From: Pseudomonas protegens CHA0
GTDB taxonomy: Bacteria; Pseudomonadota; Gammaproteobacteria; Pseudomonadales; Pseudomonadaceae
DNA: 64,000 bases
Assembly: GCF_000397205.1 (NCBI RefSeq)
Contig: NC_021237.1
Coordinates: forward strand, 1,365,001-1,429,000
Direction: 5' to 3'
Shown piece by piece: positions 17,929 to 27,712 of this stretch. Below the pieces are notes generated by a model. It saw only the letters and a program-made list of their open reading frames with translations. It made no database searches and was not told the DNA's origin. How positions within the stretch are numbered: position 1 is the stretch's first letter; each line of letters opens with the position of its first letter. A program made the translations under genes and the position numbers.

Positions 17929-18402
17929 ATGCGTATTGGCCACGGCTACGATGTGCACCGTTTCGCTGAGGGCGACTTCATCACGTTGGGGGGGGTGCGT
18001 ATTGCCCACCATTTCGGGCTGCTCGCGCACTCCGATGGTGATGTGCTGTTACACGCACTCAGTGATGCCCTTCTGGGCGCTGCCGCGCTGGGTGATATCG
18101 GCAAGCACTTTCCGGACACCGATCCGCAGTTCAAGGGCGCCGACAGCCGTGTCCTGCTGCGTCATGTTGTCGCGCTGATTCATGCCAAGGGCTGGAAGAT
18201 CGGCAACGTCGACAACACCATCGTCGCCCAGGCACCGAAAATGGCACCTCACATTGAAACCATGCGGGCCTTGATTGCCGAGGACCTGCAGGTCGAGCTG
18301 GACCAGGTGAACGTGAAGGCAACCACCACCGAAAAACTCGGCTTTGTCGGCCGCGAGGAAGGCATCGCCGTGCATTCCGTGGCCTTGTTGCAACGCCCAT
18401 GA
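17929..18402 (+). CDS. ispF: MECDP synthase IspF
   Basis: Makes 2-C-methyl-D-erythritol 2,4-cyclodiphosphate in the MEP pathway. The 157-residue trimeric enzyme has zinc ligands in GYDVH (D8, H10) and the LLAHSDGDV region, with family motifs [10 protein letters not shown] and [11 protein letters not shown]. The ATG immediately follows a T run that ends a terminator-like hairpin, so no ordinary Shine-Dalgarno sequence is visible closer than GGGGC about 10 bases upstream. The stop overlaps the truD start. Confidence 0.97.
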   Translation: MRIGHGYDVHRFAEGDFITLGGVRIAHHFGLLAHSDGDVLLHALSDALLGAAALGDIGKHFPDTDPQFKGADSRVLLRHVVALIHAKGWKIGNVDNTIVAQAPKMAPHIETMRALIAEDLQVELDQVNVKATTTEKLGFVGREEGIAVHSVALLQRP

Positions 18403-19457
18403 ATGAACTGCAATTGTTGGGCCCGCGGGCCTATGGCGATGCCCTGGGCAGCGCCGTACTCAAGGCCACTGCCGAAGACTTCCAGGTTGATGAAGTACTC
18501 GATATCCCGCTGAGCGGGGAAGGCGAGCATCTGTGGCTGTGGGTGGAAAAACGCGGCTTGAACACCGAGGAAGCGGCGCGGCGGATCGCCAAGGCGGCGG
18601 GGGTGTCGTTGCGCACCGTCAGCTATGCCGGGCTCAAGGATCGCCAGGCGCTGACCCGCCAGTGGTTCAGTGTGCAACTGCCGGGCAAGGCCGATCCGGA
18701 TCTTGGCGCAGCGGAAAATCACACTCTGAAGATCCTCGAGGCCACCCGCCACAAGCGCAAATTGCAGCGTGGGGCCCATGCCGCCAATGGTTTTACCCTG
18801 CGTCTGACAGAGCTCAAGGCGGATCAGGCAGCCATCGACGAGCGCCTGAAGAGGATTGCCGCTCAAGGTATTCCCAACTATTTCGGCGCCCAGCGCTTCG
18901 GCTACGACGGTGGCAACCTGGCGGACGCCCGTAGCTGGGCTGCCCGCCAGGCGCTGCCGGAGCAGCGCAATGTGCGTTCGCGCCTGTTGTCCACCGCCCG
19001 CAGCTACCTGTTCAACCAGGCGCTGGCAGCGCGAGTGGCGGACGGCACTTGGCAGCAGGCGCAAGTGGGCGACTTGCTGGCATTTACCGACAGCCGCAGC
19101 TTTTTCATGGCCGGCCCGGATGAATGCACGGATCCGCGCCTGGCAATTCTTGACTTGCATCCCACAGGCCCGTTGTGGGGCGAAGGCGAGTCTCCGGCGG
19201 GTGGTGTGGTTCATGAACTTGAACAGCAGATGGCCGACCGCGAGGCGGCACTGTGCGAATGGCTGATAAAAGCCGGCATGAGCCACGAACGACGCATCCT
19301 GCGGCTGCCCATTGGCGGTTTGACGTGGCATTATCCCGAGCCTGATATTCTGCAACTGGAATTCGTCCTCCCGGCCGGATGTTTCGCCACCGCCTTGGTG
19401 CGTGAACTCGTCGATCTGGTGCCGGTGGGGCAGACGGACAGCTCATGCGCATTCTGA
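18399..19457 (+). CDS. truD: tRNA pseudouridine(13) synthase TruD
   Basis: Isomerises U13 in tRNA-Glu to pseudouridine. The 352 residues include the catalytic Asp in YAGLKDRQA (D81), NYFGAQRFG and [14 protein letters not shown], all typical of TruD. It overlaps ispF by four bases and surE by thirteen, giving the conserved ispF-truD-surE-pcm-nlpD-rpoS run of gammaproteobacteria. Confidence 0.96.
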   Translation: MNELQLLGPRAYGDALGSAVLKATAEDFQVDEVLDIPLSGEGEHLWLWVEKRGLNTEEAARRIAKAAGVSLRTVSYAGLKDRQALTRQWFSVQLPGKADPDLGAAENHTLKILEATRHKRKLQRGAHAANGFTLRLTELKADQAAIDERLKRIAAQGIPNYFGAQRFGYDGGNLADARSWAARQALPEQRNVRSRLLSTARSYLFNQALAARVADGTWQQAQVGDLLAFTDSRSFFMAGPDECTDPRLAILDLHPTGPLWGEGESPAGGVVHELEQQMADREAALCEWLIKAGMSHERRILRLPIGGLTWHYPEPDILQLEFVLPAGCFATALVRELVDLVPVGQTDSSCAF

Positions 19458-20194
19458 TTTCTAACGATGATGGGGTAACTGCACCCGGTATCGCGGCGTT
19501 GCACGCTGCGCTGGCGGATTACGCCGAGTGCGTGGTTATCGCTCCGGATCAAGACAAAAGCGGCGCCAGCAGCTCGCTGACGCTCGACCGTCCGTTGCAT
19601 CCGCACACCCTTGGCAACGGCTTTATCAGCATCAATGGCACCCCCACCGACTGTGTTCACCTGGGGCTCAACGGCCTGCTGGAGCATGACCCGGACATGG
19701 TGGTGTCGGGCATCAACCTGGGGGCCAACCTCGGTGATGACGTGCTGTACTCCGGGACGGTCGCCGCTGCATTGGAAGGGCGCTTCCTGCAACGCCCTGC
19801 GATCGCCTTTTCGCTGGTCTCGCGCCAGGTGGAGAACCTTGCGACCGCAGCCTATTTCGCGCGCAAGCTGGTGCAAGCCCAGGCCTTGCTGGATTTACCA
19901 CCACGGACGGTGTTGAACGTGAATATTCCCAACCTGCCGCTTGATCATATTCGGGGCATCCAGTTGACCCGCCTGGGCCATCGCGCCCGTGCTGCGGCAC
20001 CGATGAAGGTGGTCGACCCCCGCGGCAAGGCGGGTTACTGGATCGCTGCCGCCGGCGACGCCGAGGATGGCGGGCCCGGCACCGACTTTCATGCAGTGAT
20101 GCAGGGCTACGTGTCTGTCACGCCGCTGCAGCTGGATCGCACCTTCAATGACGCGTTCAGGAGTCTGGATGGCTGGTTGGAGGGGCTGCGCTGA
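19445..20194 (+). CDS. surE: 5'/3'-nucleotidase SurE
   Basis: A metal-dependent nucleotidase associated with stationary-phase survival. The 249-residue protein begins [10 protein letters not shown] with the metal-binding D8 and D9, followed by [13 protein letters not shown] and [12 protein letters not shown], all family motifs. The start lies inside truD and the stop shares a base with the pcm start, so translation is coupled. Confidence 0.97.
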   Translation: MRILISNDDGVTAPGIAALHAALADYAECVVIAPDQDKSGASSSLTLDRPLHPHTLGNGFISINGTPTDCVHLGLNGLLEHDPDMVVSGINLGANLGDDVLYSGTVAAALEGRFLQRPAIAFSLVSRQVENLATAAYFARKLVQAQALLDLPPRTVLNVNIPNLPLDHIRGIQLTRLGHRARAAAPMKVVDPRGKAGYWIAAAGDAEDGGPGTDFHAVMQGYVSVTPLQLDRTFNDAFRSLDGWLEGLR

Positions 20195-20871
20195 TGGCTC
20201 GCGAGCAAGACGATCTGCTGCGGCGGGGAATCGGCATGACTTCCCAGCGTACCCGCGAACGCCTGATCCAGCGCCTGTATGACGAGGGGCTGTCCAACCC
20301 TCAGGTACTGGAAGTGATTCGGCGCACACCGCGGCATCTGTTTGTCGATGAGGCCCTGGCCCATCGTGCCTATGAAGACACGGCGCTGCCGATCGGCCAC
20401 AACCAGACCATCTCCCAGCCTTATATGGTGGCCCGCATGAGTGAGCTGCTGCTGGCGGCCGGGCCGCTGGACAAGGTACTGGAGATCGGCACCGGTTCGG
20501 GCTACCAGACTGCGGTGTTGTCGCAGCTGGTGGAGCGGGTGTTTTCGGTGGAGCGGATCAAGGTCCTGCAAGACCGGGCCAAGGAGCGCCTGCAGGAATT
20601 GAACCTGCGCAACGTCGTATTTCGCTGGGGCGACGGCTGGGAAGGCTGGCCGGCGCTGGCGCCCTATAACGGCATCATCGTCACTGCCGTCGCCACCGAT
20701 ATCCCCCAGGCCCTGCTCGATCAACTCGCGCCTGGCGGGCGCCTGGTGATTCCGGTGGGGGCAGGGGAGGTGCAGCAGTTGATGCTGATCATCCGTGAAG
20801 AACAGGGCTTTGCCCGGCACGTCCTGGGGGCGGTGCGTTTTGTGCCGTTGCTCAATGGTCCCCTGGCCTGA
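20194..20871 (+). CDS. pcm: Protein-L-isoaspartate O-methyltransferase
   Basis: Repairs isoaspartyl damage in aged proteins using S-adenosylmethionine. The SAM-binding motif [11 protein letters not shown] and the substrate segment GHNQTISQP are clear. From the ATG at 20194, which overlaps the surE stop, the product is 225 residues; an internal ATG at 20236 ([10 protein letters not shown]) gives 211 residues, the length usual in pseudomonads. The first start fits coupling, the second fits family length; I cannot decide between them. Confidence 0.95.
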   Translation: MAREQDDLLRRGIGMTSQRTRERLIQRLYDEGLSNPQVLEVIRRTPRHLFVDEALAHRAYEDTALPIGHNQTISQPYMVARMSELLLAAGPLDKVLEIGTGSGYQTAVLSQLVERVFSVERIKVLQDRAKERLQELNLRNVVFRWGDGWEGWPALAPYNGIIVTAVATDIPQALLDQLAPGGRLVIPVGAGEVQQLMLIIREEQGFARHVLGAVRFVPLLNGPLA

Positions 20872-21083
20872 AGGCATTTATCAGGCTGGGGTGAATTCTG
20901 TCTGGCGGGCTGTGTCTTAGTGCCGTATCGATCGTCAATGAGTGATACGACGGTCAGAGGCAGGTTCTTGCGGCTGTCCTTGTGCTGGGCCAGCGGTAAA
21001 GCGCCTGTGTCCAGTTATACTTGCGTCACTTCACGCCTGAGTCAGGCAATCTATATCGTCAACCACCACAAAGGGAGCGGCGG

Positions 21084-21944
21084 GTGAGTCTCACAGTCAT
21101 TGCGCAGCGTATAGGTACAACAAGCTTTCAGCGACTGATGATTGGCCTTGCCTTGAGTTCCTTGTTGGTCGGTTGCTCCAGCACCAAATCCAGCAGCGTG
21201 GGGGTGGTCGAGCGCAGTAACACTGTTGCGCCGCAGCGCCCTACGGTGACCACCGGGCAGTACGCGGTGCGTCGCGGAGACACCTTGTTTTCCATTGCCT
21301 TCCGCTATGGCTGGGACTACAAGGCGCTGGCCGCTCGCAACAACATCGCCGAGCCTTACACCATCCATCCCGGGCAGGTCATTCGCTTTGACGGCCGCAC
21401 TGGCACTACGCCGGCGACGGTTGTTACCAGCACCCAGTCCAGTGCCTCTTCCTCCAGCAAGACCACGGTCATTCGTCGCCCGGCAGGCACCACGACAACG
21501 CCTGCAACTGCCACCACCACCAACCCAGCGAGCAAGCCGGCGCCTGCTCCGGCTACCCCCGCGGGCCCCGCTCCTACGGGTTGGGGATGGCCTTCGAACG
21601 GTGTTCTGATTGGAAAATTTTCTTCAAACGGTAGTTTGAATAAAGGCATTGATATCGCCGGAGATTTGGGACAGCCTGTTTTAGCTGCGTCTGATGGGAC
21701 GGTGGTTTACGCCGGGAGTGGCTTAAGGGGCTACGGCGAATTAGTCATCATCAAACACAACGAAACCTACGTCAGTGCTTACGGCCACAACCGCAAGCTA
21801 TTGGTTCGGGAGGGACAGCAGGTCAAAGTCGGACAGACAATTGCCGAGATGGGATCAACTGGTACAGACCGGGTGAAACTGCACTTTGAGATTCGCCGAC
21901 AAGGTAAACCTGTAGATCCGCTGCAATTCCTGCCACGTCGTTGA
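21084..21944 (+). CDS. nlpD: NlpD lipoprotein, amidase activator
   Basis: An outer-membrane lipoprotein that activates the cell-separation amidase AmiC. The GTG at 21084, behind GGGAGCGG, gives 286 residues with an N-terminal signal and lipobox LLVGC. A LysM domain follows (YAVRRGDTLFSIAFRYGW to VIRF), then a Pro/Thr/Ala linker and a LytM (M23) domain. The LytM site is degenerate: NKGIDIAG replaces the HxGxD pattern and VKLHFE replaces HLHFE, so it should not hydrolyse peptidoglycan itself. In related bacteria the main rpoS promoter lies inside nlpD. Confidence 0.94.
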   Translation: MSLTVIAQRIGTTSFQRLMIGLALSSLLVGCSSTKSSSVGVVERSNTVAPQRPTVTTGQYAVRRGDTLFSIAFRYGWDYKALAARNNIAEPYTIHPGQVIRFDGRTGTTPATVVTSTQSSASSSSKTTVIRRPAGTTTTPATATTTNPASKPAPAPATPAGPAPTGWGWPSNGVLIGKFSSNGSLNKGIDIAGDLGQPVLAASDGTVVYAGSGLRGYGELVIIKHNETYVSAYGHNRKLLVREGQQVKVGQTIAEMGSTGTDRVKLHFEIRRQGKPVDPLQFLPRR

Positions 21945-22050
21945 TCCGTTACCAGCCTGTTCCGCTCACGTAGAGGGAACAGGCTCCAGCGTTGCCAGGG
22001 ATAAAGGCGCCGCTTGAGCCTGAGGTCGAACTCACCAAAGGACTATAACA

Positions 22051-23058
22051 ATGGCTCTCAGTAAAGAAGTGCCGGAGTTTGACATCGACGATGAGGTTCT
22101 CCTTATGGAGAGCAGCATCGATATGGATTCGATGTCGAATAATGAGGGGGCAACTCCACCTTCCGTTCGCACCAAATCCAAAAGCTCCGCTTCATTAAAG
22201 CAACACAAATACATTGATTACACGCGTGCACTCGATGCCACGCAGCTGTACCTCAATGAAATCGGTTTTTCTCCATTGCTCTCCCCCGAAGAGGAAGTGC
22301 ACTTTGCGCGGTTGTCGCAAAGTGGTGATCCGGCCGGGCGCAAGCGCATGATTGAAAGCAACTTGCGGCTGGTGGTGAAAATCGCCCGGCGCTATGTCAA
22401 TCGTGGCCTGTCGCTGCTGGACCTGATCGAAGAGGGCAACCTCGGGCTGATCCGAGCGGTGGAGAAGTTCGATCCGGAACGCGGCTTCCGCTTCTCGACC
22501 TATGCCACCTGGTGGATTCGTCAGACCATCGAGCGGGCCATCATGAATCAGACCCGGACCATCCGGTTGCCGATCCATGTGGTCAAAGAACTCAACGTCT
22601 ACTTGCGCGCCGCCCGTGAGTTGACGCAAAAACTCGATCATGAACCCTCCCCCGAAGAAATCGCCAACCTGCTGGAGAAGCCGGTGGCCGAAGTCAAACG
22701 CATGCTCGGCCTGAACGAGCGGGTTTCTTCGGTTGATGTCTCCCTGGGCCCGGATTCGGACAAGACCCTGCTGGATACCCTGACCGACGACCGTCCGACA
22801 GATCCTTGTGAGCTGTTGCAGGACGACGATCTGTCACAAAGTATCGATCAGTGGCTTTCCGAATTGACCGAGAAGCAGCGTGAAGTGGTAGTGCGACGTT
22901 TCGGCCTGCGAGGACACGAGAGCAGCACCCTTGAAGATGTGGGCCTGGAGATCGGTCTGACCCGTGAGCGGGTTCGGCAGATCCAGGTTGAAGGGCTCAA
23001 GCGCCTTCGGGAAATTCTCGAGAAGAATGGATTGTCCAGTGAGTCGCTGTTTCAGTAG
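22051..23058 (+). CDS. rpoS: RNA polymerase sigma factor RpoS
   Basis: The stationary-phase and general stress sigma factor, 335 residues. Visible regions are 1.2 ([15 protein letters not shown]), 2.1-2.4 ([28 protein letters not shown]), 3 and 4.2 ([20 protein letters not shown]). The start is preceded by AAAGGA. The 106-bp leader after nlpD contains a CCTGTTCC/GGAACAGG hairpin (21957-21985). A terminator follows at 23078. In pseudomonads RpoS controls secondary metabolism and stress survival, and the Gac/Rsm RNA rsmZ lies just downstream. Confidence 0.98.
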   Translation: MALSKEVPEFDIDDEVLLMESSIDMDSMSNNEGATPPSVRTKSKSSASLKQHKYIDYTRALDATQLYLNEIGFSPLLSPEEEVHFARLSQSGDPAGRKRMIESNLRLVVKIARRYVNRGLSLLDLIEEGNLGLIRAVEKFDPERGFRFSTYATWWIRQTIERAIMNQTRTIRLPIHVVKELNVYLRAARELTQKLDHEPSPEEIANLLEKPVAEVKRMLGLNERVSSVDVSLGPDSDKTLLDTLTDDRPTDPCELLQDDDLSQSIDQWLSELTEKQREVVVRRFGLRGHESSTLEDVGLEIGLTRERVRQIQVEGLKRLREILEKNGLSSESLFQ

Positions 23059-23077
23059 CCACTGGATCGATTCACAA

Positions 23078-23105
23078 GAGCCCCGATCGACTCGGGGCTT
23101 TTTAT
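23078..23105 (+). terminator. rpoS terminator
   Basis: A perfect stem (AGCCCCGA with TCGGGGCT) followed by a T-rich tail CTTTTTATT, 20 bases after the rpoS stop. Confidence 0.85.
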
Positions 23106-23169
23106 TGCACGCAGCTTGTGGTTTTGAATGGGCTATTGCCAGAGAAGTTGGCTTAACTCTCAACCGTCA

Positions 23170-23187
23170 TGTAAGCCAAAGATTACT
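23170..23187 (+). promoter_or_regulatory. Probable GacA upstream activating site for rsmZ
   Basis: TGTAAG followed by six bases and ATTACT matches the GacA operator TGTAAG-N6-CTTACA perfectly on the left and at four of six positions on the right. It lies about 185 bp upstream of the rsmZ start, the distance known for P. protegens rsmZ. Confidence 0.75.
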
Positions 23188-23344
23188 TTTTCGTACGCAT
23201 TCGGTTCTCGGCTACTTCTGCGTTGTCTAGTTTTGCGTAGGCTGTTTTTTATATTATTGATTTATATAATATTTTTTATGAGTGGCTATGAGTTTCGACC
23301 AAGTTTCACACGAATAGTGCGATTGCTCTTGCCGGGGAACTCTC

Positions 23345-23350
23345 TAATAT
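23345..23350 (+). promoter_or_regulatory. rsmZ -10 element
   Basis: TAATAT lies seven bases before the expected start of rsmZ at about 23357. No good -35 is present, as expected for a promoter that depends on the distant GacA site. Confidence 0.65.
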
Positions 23351-23356
23351 CAGCCC

Positions 23357-23485
23357 TGTGTCGACGGATAGACACAGCCATCAAGGACGATGGTCAGGAC
23401 ATCGCAGGAAGCGATTCATCAGGACGATGAAAAGGAACACAGGGACTAGGGAAAAATGTGGGCGGGTCATACCGCCCCTTTTTTT
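23357..23485 (+). ncRNA. rsmZ: RsmZ small regulatory RNA
   Basis: A non-coding RNA that binds and sequesters RsmA/RsmE (CsrA family), relieving translational repression of secondary-metabolite genes under GacS/GacA control. The transcript of about 127 bases has the 5' hairpin TGTC-GACGGATA-GACA, at least six exposed GGA motifs (ACGGAT, AAGGAC, CAGGAC, CAGGAAG, CAGGAC, AAGGAAC) and a final stem GGGCGG/CCGCCC followed by seven Ts. Its place between rpoS and fdxA is exactly that of rsmZ in P. protegens and relatives. The 5' end is inferred from the -10 element. Confidence 0.93.
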
Positions 23486-23530
23486 CGTCTGTCGAAAAGT
23501 CCCGCCGGAGTTTCCTTGCCCCAGAAACGC

Positions 23531-23554
23531 AAAAAGGCCCGCAAGGGGCCTTTG
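23531..23554 (-). terminator. fdxA terminator
   Basis: On the minus strand a stem AAAGGCCC/GGGCCTTT ends in a T run, 16 bases after the fdxA stop. Confidence 0.8.
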
Positions 23555-23569
23555 GGAACGCAGCTGCAA

Positions 23570-23893
23570 TCAGCGTTCGAGATCCTTGATCTTGCCTTTG
23601 ACGCCATCCCACTCTTCGGCATCCGGCAACGGATCTTTCTTTTCAGTGATGTTCGGCCAGATCTCTGCCAGCTCGACGTTCAACTGAATGAATTCTTGCA
23701 TCTCTTCCGGGACTTCATCCTCGGAGAAAATCGCTACAGCGGGGCATTCAGGCTCACACAGTGCGCAATCAATGCACTCATCCGGGTGAATCACCAGGAA
23801 GTTCGGGCCTTCGTAAAAGCAGTCCACCGGACAGACTTCTACGCAGTCGGTGTACTTGCACTTGATGCAGTTGTCGGTGACGACGAAGGTCAT
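23570..23893 (-). CDS. fdxA: 7Fe ferredoxin FdxA
   Basis: A small electron carrier of 107 residues with two cysteine clusters: [14 protein letters not shown] near the N-terminus and [12 protein letters not shown] after it. This is the [3Fe-4S][4Fe-4S] Azotobacter-type ferredoxin, including the acidic C-terminal extension. It is transcribed convergently to rsmZ and lies downstream of mutS on the same strand, separated by 143 bp. The mutS-fdxA pairing is conserved in pseudomonads. Confidence 0.97.
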   Translation of the reverse strand: MTFVVTDNCIKCKYTDCVEVCPVDCFYEGPNFLVIHPDECIDCALCEPECPAVAIFSEDEVPEEMQEFIQLNVELAEIWPNITEKKDPLPDAEEWDGVKGKIKDLER

Positions 23894-24036
23894 TTCTAAT
23901 TCTCTCCTCAGGCGGCGGCAGCGGAGCCCCTACATGACGGGGTCGCCAGGTTTGGGAGCGATAGTCTGCGCAACCAGGCTAATAGTCCGCAGCATCCCAA
24001 ACCGCGCGAGATTCTAACAGCTTGAAGGCGTTCGCG

Positions 24037-26616
24037 TTAGATGCGTGTCTTCAATGTATAGAGCATTTCCAGCGCTCGGCGTGGCGTCATGTCATCCAGA
24101 TCCAGCTTGGCCAGGTCGTCGAGCACCGGGTGCGGCAGGCTGGCGAACATGTCGCTTTGTTGCGGAACCGAGGGTTTGCCCGGCGCTTGAGGCGCCACTT
24201 CATGGGGCAAACTGGTGGTTTCCAGGCGGCTCAAGTGCTCCCGGGCGCGGGTGATGACTGCGCTGGGAACCCCGGCCAGCTGGGCTACCGCCAGCCCATA
24301 GCTCTGGCTGGCTGGGCCTGGAAGGACATGGTGCAGGAACACAATGCGCTCATTGTGCTCGGTGGCATTGAGGTGCACGTTGGCCACCAGCGGCTCGCTT
24401 TCCGGCAGTACCGTCAGTTCGAAATAGTGGGTGGCGAACAGGGTATAGGCGCGCAGGTGGGCGAGACGTTCTGCCGCAGCCCAGGCCAGGGAAAGTCCGT
24501 CAAAGGTGCTGGTACCGCGTCCCACTTCGTCCATCAGCACCAGGCTGCGTTCCGTTGCGTTGTGCAGGATGTTCGCGGTTTCGCTCATTTCCACCATGAA
24601 GGTCGAACGGCCGCCGGCCAGGTCGTCGCTGGAGCCGATACGGGTGAAGATCCGGTCCACCAGGGACAGCTCGCAGCTAGCCGCCGGGACGAAGCTGCCG
24701 ATATGGGCCAGCAGCACGATCAGGGCCGTCTGGCGCATATAGGTGGATTTACCGCCCATGTTCGGACCGGTGATCACCAGCATCCGCGTGTTGTCGTCCA
24801 GGCTCAGGTCGTTGGCCACGAAAGGCGTGGTCAACACTTGCTCCACCACTGGGTGACGACCCTGGGTGATGCGCATGCAAGGTTCGCTGACAAAACGTGG
24901 GCAGTTGAGGTCCAGGTTCAAGGCGCGCTCGGCCAGGTTGCTCAACACGTCCAGCTCAGCCAGGGCACCAGCGGTATCCTGCAACGGCGGCAAATGGCTG
25001 ATCAGGGTTTCCAGCAGCGCGTCGTAGAGCATCTTCTCCCGGGCCAGGGCACGGCTCTTGGCCGATAGCGCCTTGTCTTCGAACTCCTTGAGTTCCGGAG
25101 TGATGAAGCGCTCGGCGCCTTTCAATGTCTGGCGGCGAATGTAGTCCGCCGGGGCCTGTTCGGCCTGCTTGCTTGGCAGCTCGATGAAATAGCCATGGAT
25201 ACGGTTGTAGCCGACCTTGAGGTTGGCCAGGCCGGTACGGGCTTTCTCGCGGGCTTCCAGGTCAATCAGGAACTGTCCGGCGTTCTCGCTCAGCGACTGC
25301 AGCTCGTCGAGCTCGGCGTCGTAGCCGGTCTTGAGTACACCGCCGTCACGGATCACCGCCGGCGGGTTGTCGATGATGGCCTTGGCCAGCAGAGCGGCCA
25401 GCTCCGGGTAGGTGCTGGTGGTGGCAGCCAGCTGATTGAGGTGAGTGGCCTCCAGCTCGGTCATGGCTTCTTGCAGCTCGGGCAGTGCAGCCAGGGCATC
25501 ACGTAGACGGGCCAAGTCCCGCGGACGAGCATTGCGCAGGCCGATTCGCGCCAGAATCCGCTCGATATCGCCGATTTCCTTCAACTGCGGTTGCAGCCGT
25601 TCGAAACGGTAGCCGTCCAGCAGGCAAGTAATAGAGGACTGGCGCGCTTCCAGCACCTTGAGGTCGCGCAGCGGGCGGTTCAGCCAGCGGGTCAGCAAAC
25701 GGCTGCCCATGGCGGTCTGGCAGCGGTCGACCACCGATTGCAGGGTGTTGTCGCGCCCGCCCGCCAGGTTGGTGTCCAGTTCCAGGTTGCGACGGCTGGC
25801 ACCGTCCAACACCACGGTGTCATCCAGGCGCTCATGACGCAGGCTGCGCAGGTGGGGCAGGGCGGTACGCTGGGTTTCCTTGGCATAGCTGAGCAGGCAA
25901 CCGGCGGCGCCGATGGCCAGGGTCAGGGTTTCGCAGCCAAAGCCCTTGAGGTCCTGGGTAGAGAACTGCTGGCAGAGGCTCTTGTGCGCCGAGTCCCGCT
26001 CGAAATCCCAGGGGGCACGGCGTCGCACACCGCGGCGTTTTTCCGCCGGCAGGCCTTGTGGCCAGTCGTCGGGGATCAGCAGCTCCACTGGGTTGATGCG
26101 TTCCAACTCGGCCAGCAAATTCTCCCAGCCCTTGATTTCCAGGACGCTGAAGTTGCCGCTGGTGATGTCCAGTACCGCCAGGCCGAACAGACGCTCGTCG
26201 CCCAGCACGGCGGCGATCAGGTTGTCGCGGCGCTCATCCAGCAGAGCCTCGTCACTCACGGTGCCTGGCGTGATGATACGCACCACCTGGCGTTCCACCG
26301 GGCCCTTGCTGGTCGCCGGGTCCCCCACCTGTTCGCAGATCACCACCGACTCGCCGAGCTTTACCAGCTTGGCCAGGTAGCCCTCGGCGGCGTGGTAAGG
26401 AATACCGCACATGGGAATCGCCTGGCCGGCCGACTGCCCGCGCGCCGTCAGGGTGATGTCCAGCAGCTTGGCGGCCTTCTTCGCGTCTTCATAGAAGATC
26501 TCGTAGAAGTCGCCCATGCGGTAGAACATCAACTGATCAGGGTGCTGGTTCTTGAGGCGCCAGTACTGCTGCATCATCGGCGTGTGGGAGGACAGATCGG
26601 AGGTATTTTTACTCAT
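24037..26616 (-). CDS. mutS: DNA mismatch repair protein MutS
   Basis: Recognises mismatches and recruits MutL. The 859 residues include the mismatch-wedge motif F37-Y-E39 in MGDFYEIF, the connector and lever domains, and a C-terminal ABC ATPase with Walker [10 protein letters not shown], the [12 protein letters not shown]alker B/signature region and FATHYFEL. The gene is complete, so the adjacent tailocin cluster has not disrupted it. It is transcribed away from the tailocin repressor; their shared upstream region is about 190 bp. Confidence 0.98.
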   Translation of the reverse strand: MSKNTSDLSSHTPMMQQYWRLKNQHPDQLMFYRMGDFYEIFYEDAKKAAKLLDITLTARGQSAGQAIPMCGIPYHAAEGYLAKLVKLGESVVICEQVGDPATSKGPVERQVVRIITPGTVSDEALLDERRDNLIAAVLGDERLFGLAVLDITSGNFSVLEIKGWENLLAELERINPVELLIPDDWPQGLPAEKRRGVRRRAPWDFERDSAHKSLCQQFSTQDLKGFGCETLTLAIGAAGCLLSYAKETQRTALPHLRSLRHERLDDTVVLDGASRRNLELDTNLAGGRDNTLQSVVDRCQTAMGSRLLTRWLNRPLRDLKVLEARQSSITCLLDGYRFERLQPQLKEIGDIERILARIGLRNARPRDLARLRDALAALPELQEAMTELEATHLNQLAATTSTYPELAALLAKAIIDNPPAVIRDGGVLKTGYDAELDELQSLSENAGQFLIDLEAREKARTGLANLKVGYNRIHGYFIELPSKQAEQAPADYIRRQTLKGAERFITPELKEFEDKALSAKSRALAREKMLYDALLETLISHLPPLQDTAGALAELDVLSNLAERALNLDLNCPRFVSEPCMRITQGRHPVVEQVLTTPFVANDLSLDDNTRMLVITGPNMGGKSTYMRQTALIVLLAHIGSFVPAASCELSLVDRIFTRIGSSDDLAGGRSTFMVEMSETANILHNATERSLVLMDEVGRGTSTFDGLSLAWAAAERLAHLRAYTLFATHYFELTVLPESEPLVANVHLNATEHNERIVFLHHVLPGPASQSYGLAVAQLAGVPSAVITRAREHLSRLETTSLPHEVAPQAPGKPSVPQQSDMFASLPHPVLDDLAKLDLDDMTPRRALEMLYTLKTRI

Positions 26617-26761
26617 CGGTATTCAGGCGGATTCGTTGAATGGGTGAAGCAAAGGAGCGCTGGGCTCGGCTTTTTGCAGATGGCGGCAAGGTTACCATGG
26701 GTGCCCTGGCCTCGCAGGCACCAAGGCGCTACTGTGTTTGTCCGGTAAATGCAGCACAAAT

Positions 26762-26775
26762 ATGCAAAACAGCAT
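26762..26775. promoter_or_regulatory. Candidate autoregulatory operator of the tailocin repressor
   Basis: An inverted repeat ATGC-AAAACA-GCAT lies about 30 bp before the likely repressor start. Related ATGCA-containing palindromes cover the tailocin promoter at 27663-27701, so both may bind the same repressor. Confidence 0.5.
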
Positions 26776-26802
26776 TTGTCATTGACTAAAAGTTCGAGCA
26801 AT

Positions 26803-27549
26803 ATGCGTTCTATGCAAATACGCAACGTTTCTACCGTCTTAAGAGAGCTGCTGGATCGTGACGGAATCTCCCCCACGGAGCTTCACCGTCGCACCGGTGT
26901 GCCTCAATCCACCCTCTCGCGGATTCTCAGCGGGAAGATCGTCGATCCTTCGGATAAGCACATCTCGCGGATCGCCGAATACTTCCAGGTGAGCACCGAC
27001 CAGTTGCGTGGGCGCATGGATATCGCGCCTGCCCGGGCTGCTGCGCCCCGTGACGAGATTCATTCGGAACTCAAGGACATAAGCCTGTGGGACGACGATA
27101 CCCCTGTCGATGACGACGAGGTGTCGGTTCCCTTTCTGCGCGAGGTTGAATTGGCTGCTGGATCAGGAAGATTCGTCATCGAGGAAAGCGAACGCGCCAG
27201 CCTGCGCTTCGGAAAGCGCAGCCTGCGGCACAACGGCGTGCAGTTCGACCAGGCCAAGTGCGTCACGGTGCGTGGCAACAGCATGTTGCCGGTGCTGCGG
27301 GACGGCGCCACGGTGGGCGTCAATGCCGGCAAATGCGCAATTGGCGACATCGTTGATGGCGACCTCTACGCGATCAACCACAACGGCCAATTGCGGGTGA
27401 AGCAGCTGTATCGCCTACCTACAGGGATCCGCCTGCGCAGCTTCAACCGCGATGAACACCCGGATGAGGACTACAGCTTCCAGGAGATCCAGGAAGAGCA
27501 GATCAGCATCCTCGGTCACGTCTTCTGGTGGGGCATGTACGCCCGCTAA
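26803..27549 (+). CDS. Tailocin repressor: HTH-XRE plus S24 self-cleaving domain
   Basis: A CI/LexA-like repressor expected to hold tailocin genes off until RecA stimulates its self-cleavage after DNA damage. From the ATG at 26803 it has 248 residues: an HTH at about 15-65 (ISPTELHRRTGVPQSTLSRIL), a linker, a predicted cleavage site Ala119-Gly120 in LAAGSGRF, nucleophile Ser160 in GNSMLP and general base Lys200 in RVKQLYR. Starts at 26749 and 26812 are also possible; none has a strong ribosome site. It is equivalent to PrtR of P. aeruginosa pyocins in role, but no PrtN-like activator is present in the window. Confidence 0.9.
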   Translation: MRSMQIRNVSTVLRELLDRDGISPTELHRRTGVPQSTLSRILSGKIVDPSDKHISRIAEYFQVSTDQLRGRMDIAPARAAAPRDEIHSELKDISLWDDDTPVDDDEVSVPFLREVELAAGSGRFVIEESERASLRFGKRSLRHNGVQFDQAKCVTVRGNSMLPVLRDGATVGVNAGKCAIGDIVDGDLYAINHNGQLRVKQLYRLPTGIRLRSFNRDEHPDEDYSFQEIQEEQISILGHVFWWGMYAR

Positions 27550-27566
27550 GCCAGCCCTCTTGAACA

Positions 27567-27594
27567 AAGCCCGCCCTTGAGCGGGCTTTTTTTT
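27567..27594 (+). terminator. Repressor terminator
   Basis: AAGCCCGC and GCGGGCTT form a perfect stem around CCTTGA, followed by eight Ts. It isolates the repressor gene from the tailocin promoter downstream. Confidence 0.88.
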
Positions 27595-27662
27595 GCCCGC
27601 GAAAAATCCCCAGCTCTTTGTTTATGCGCCCCCATGCATTTCAGCAAATCTTGCGCATAAAT

Positions 27663-27701
27663 AAATGCATTTACGCATTGACTGCATATGCATGAATGCA
27701 T
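27663..27701. promoter_or_regulatory. Cluster of ATGCAT palindromes over the tailocin promoter
   Basis: AAATGCATTT (27663-27672), TGCATATGCA (27683-27692) and two ATGCAT units separated by GA (27688-27701) lie upstream of and between the -35 and -10 elements. They are the natural candidates for repressor operators, since binding would block RNA polymerase. Confidence 0.75.
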
Positions 27702-27706
27702 AATAT
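27678..27706 (+). promoter_or_regulatory. Strong sigma-70 promoter of the tailocin operon
   Basis: TTGACT and TAATAT are separated by exactly 17 bases, a near-consensus promoter. Transcription should begin near 27713. The spacer is almost entirely operator-like palindrome, so activity is expected to depend on repressor release. Confidence 0.85.
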
Positions 27707-27712
27707 GAGCCT

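Noticed and set aside
24022..26748. Two long plus-strand frames (348 and 385 codons) over mutS
   Set aside because: Shadow of mutS, which has all family motifs on the minus strand.
26776..26808. Promoter TTGTCA-N17-CAATAT for the repressor
   Set aside because: The -10 is poor and overlaps the likely start codon; TTGTCC-N17-TATGCA further upstream is equally plausible, so I did not assign one.
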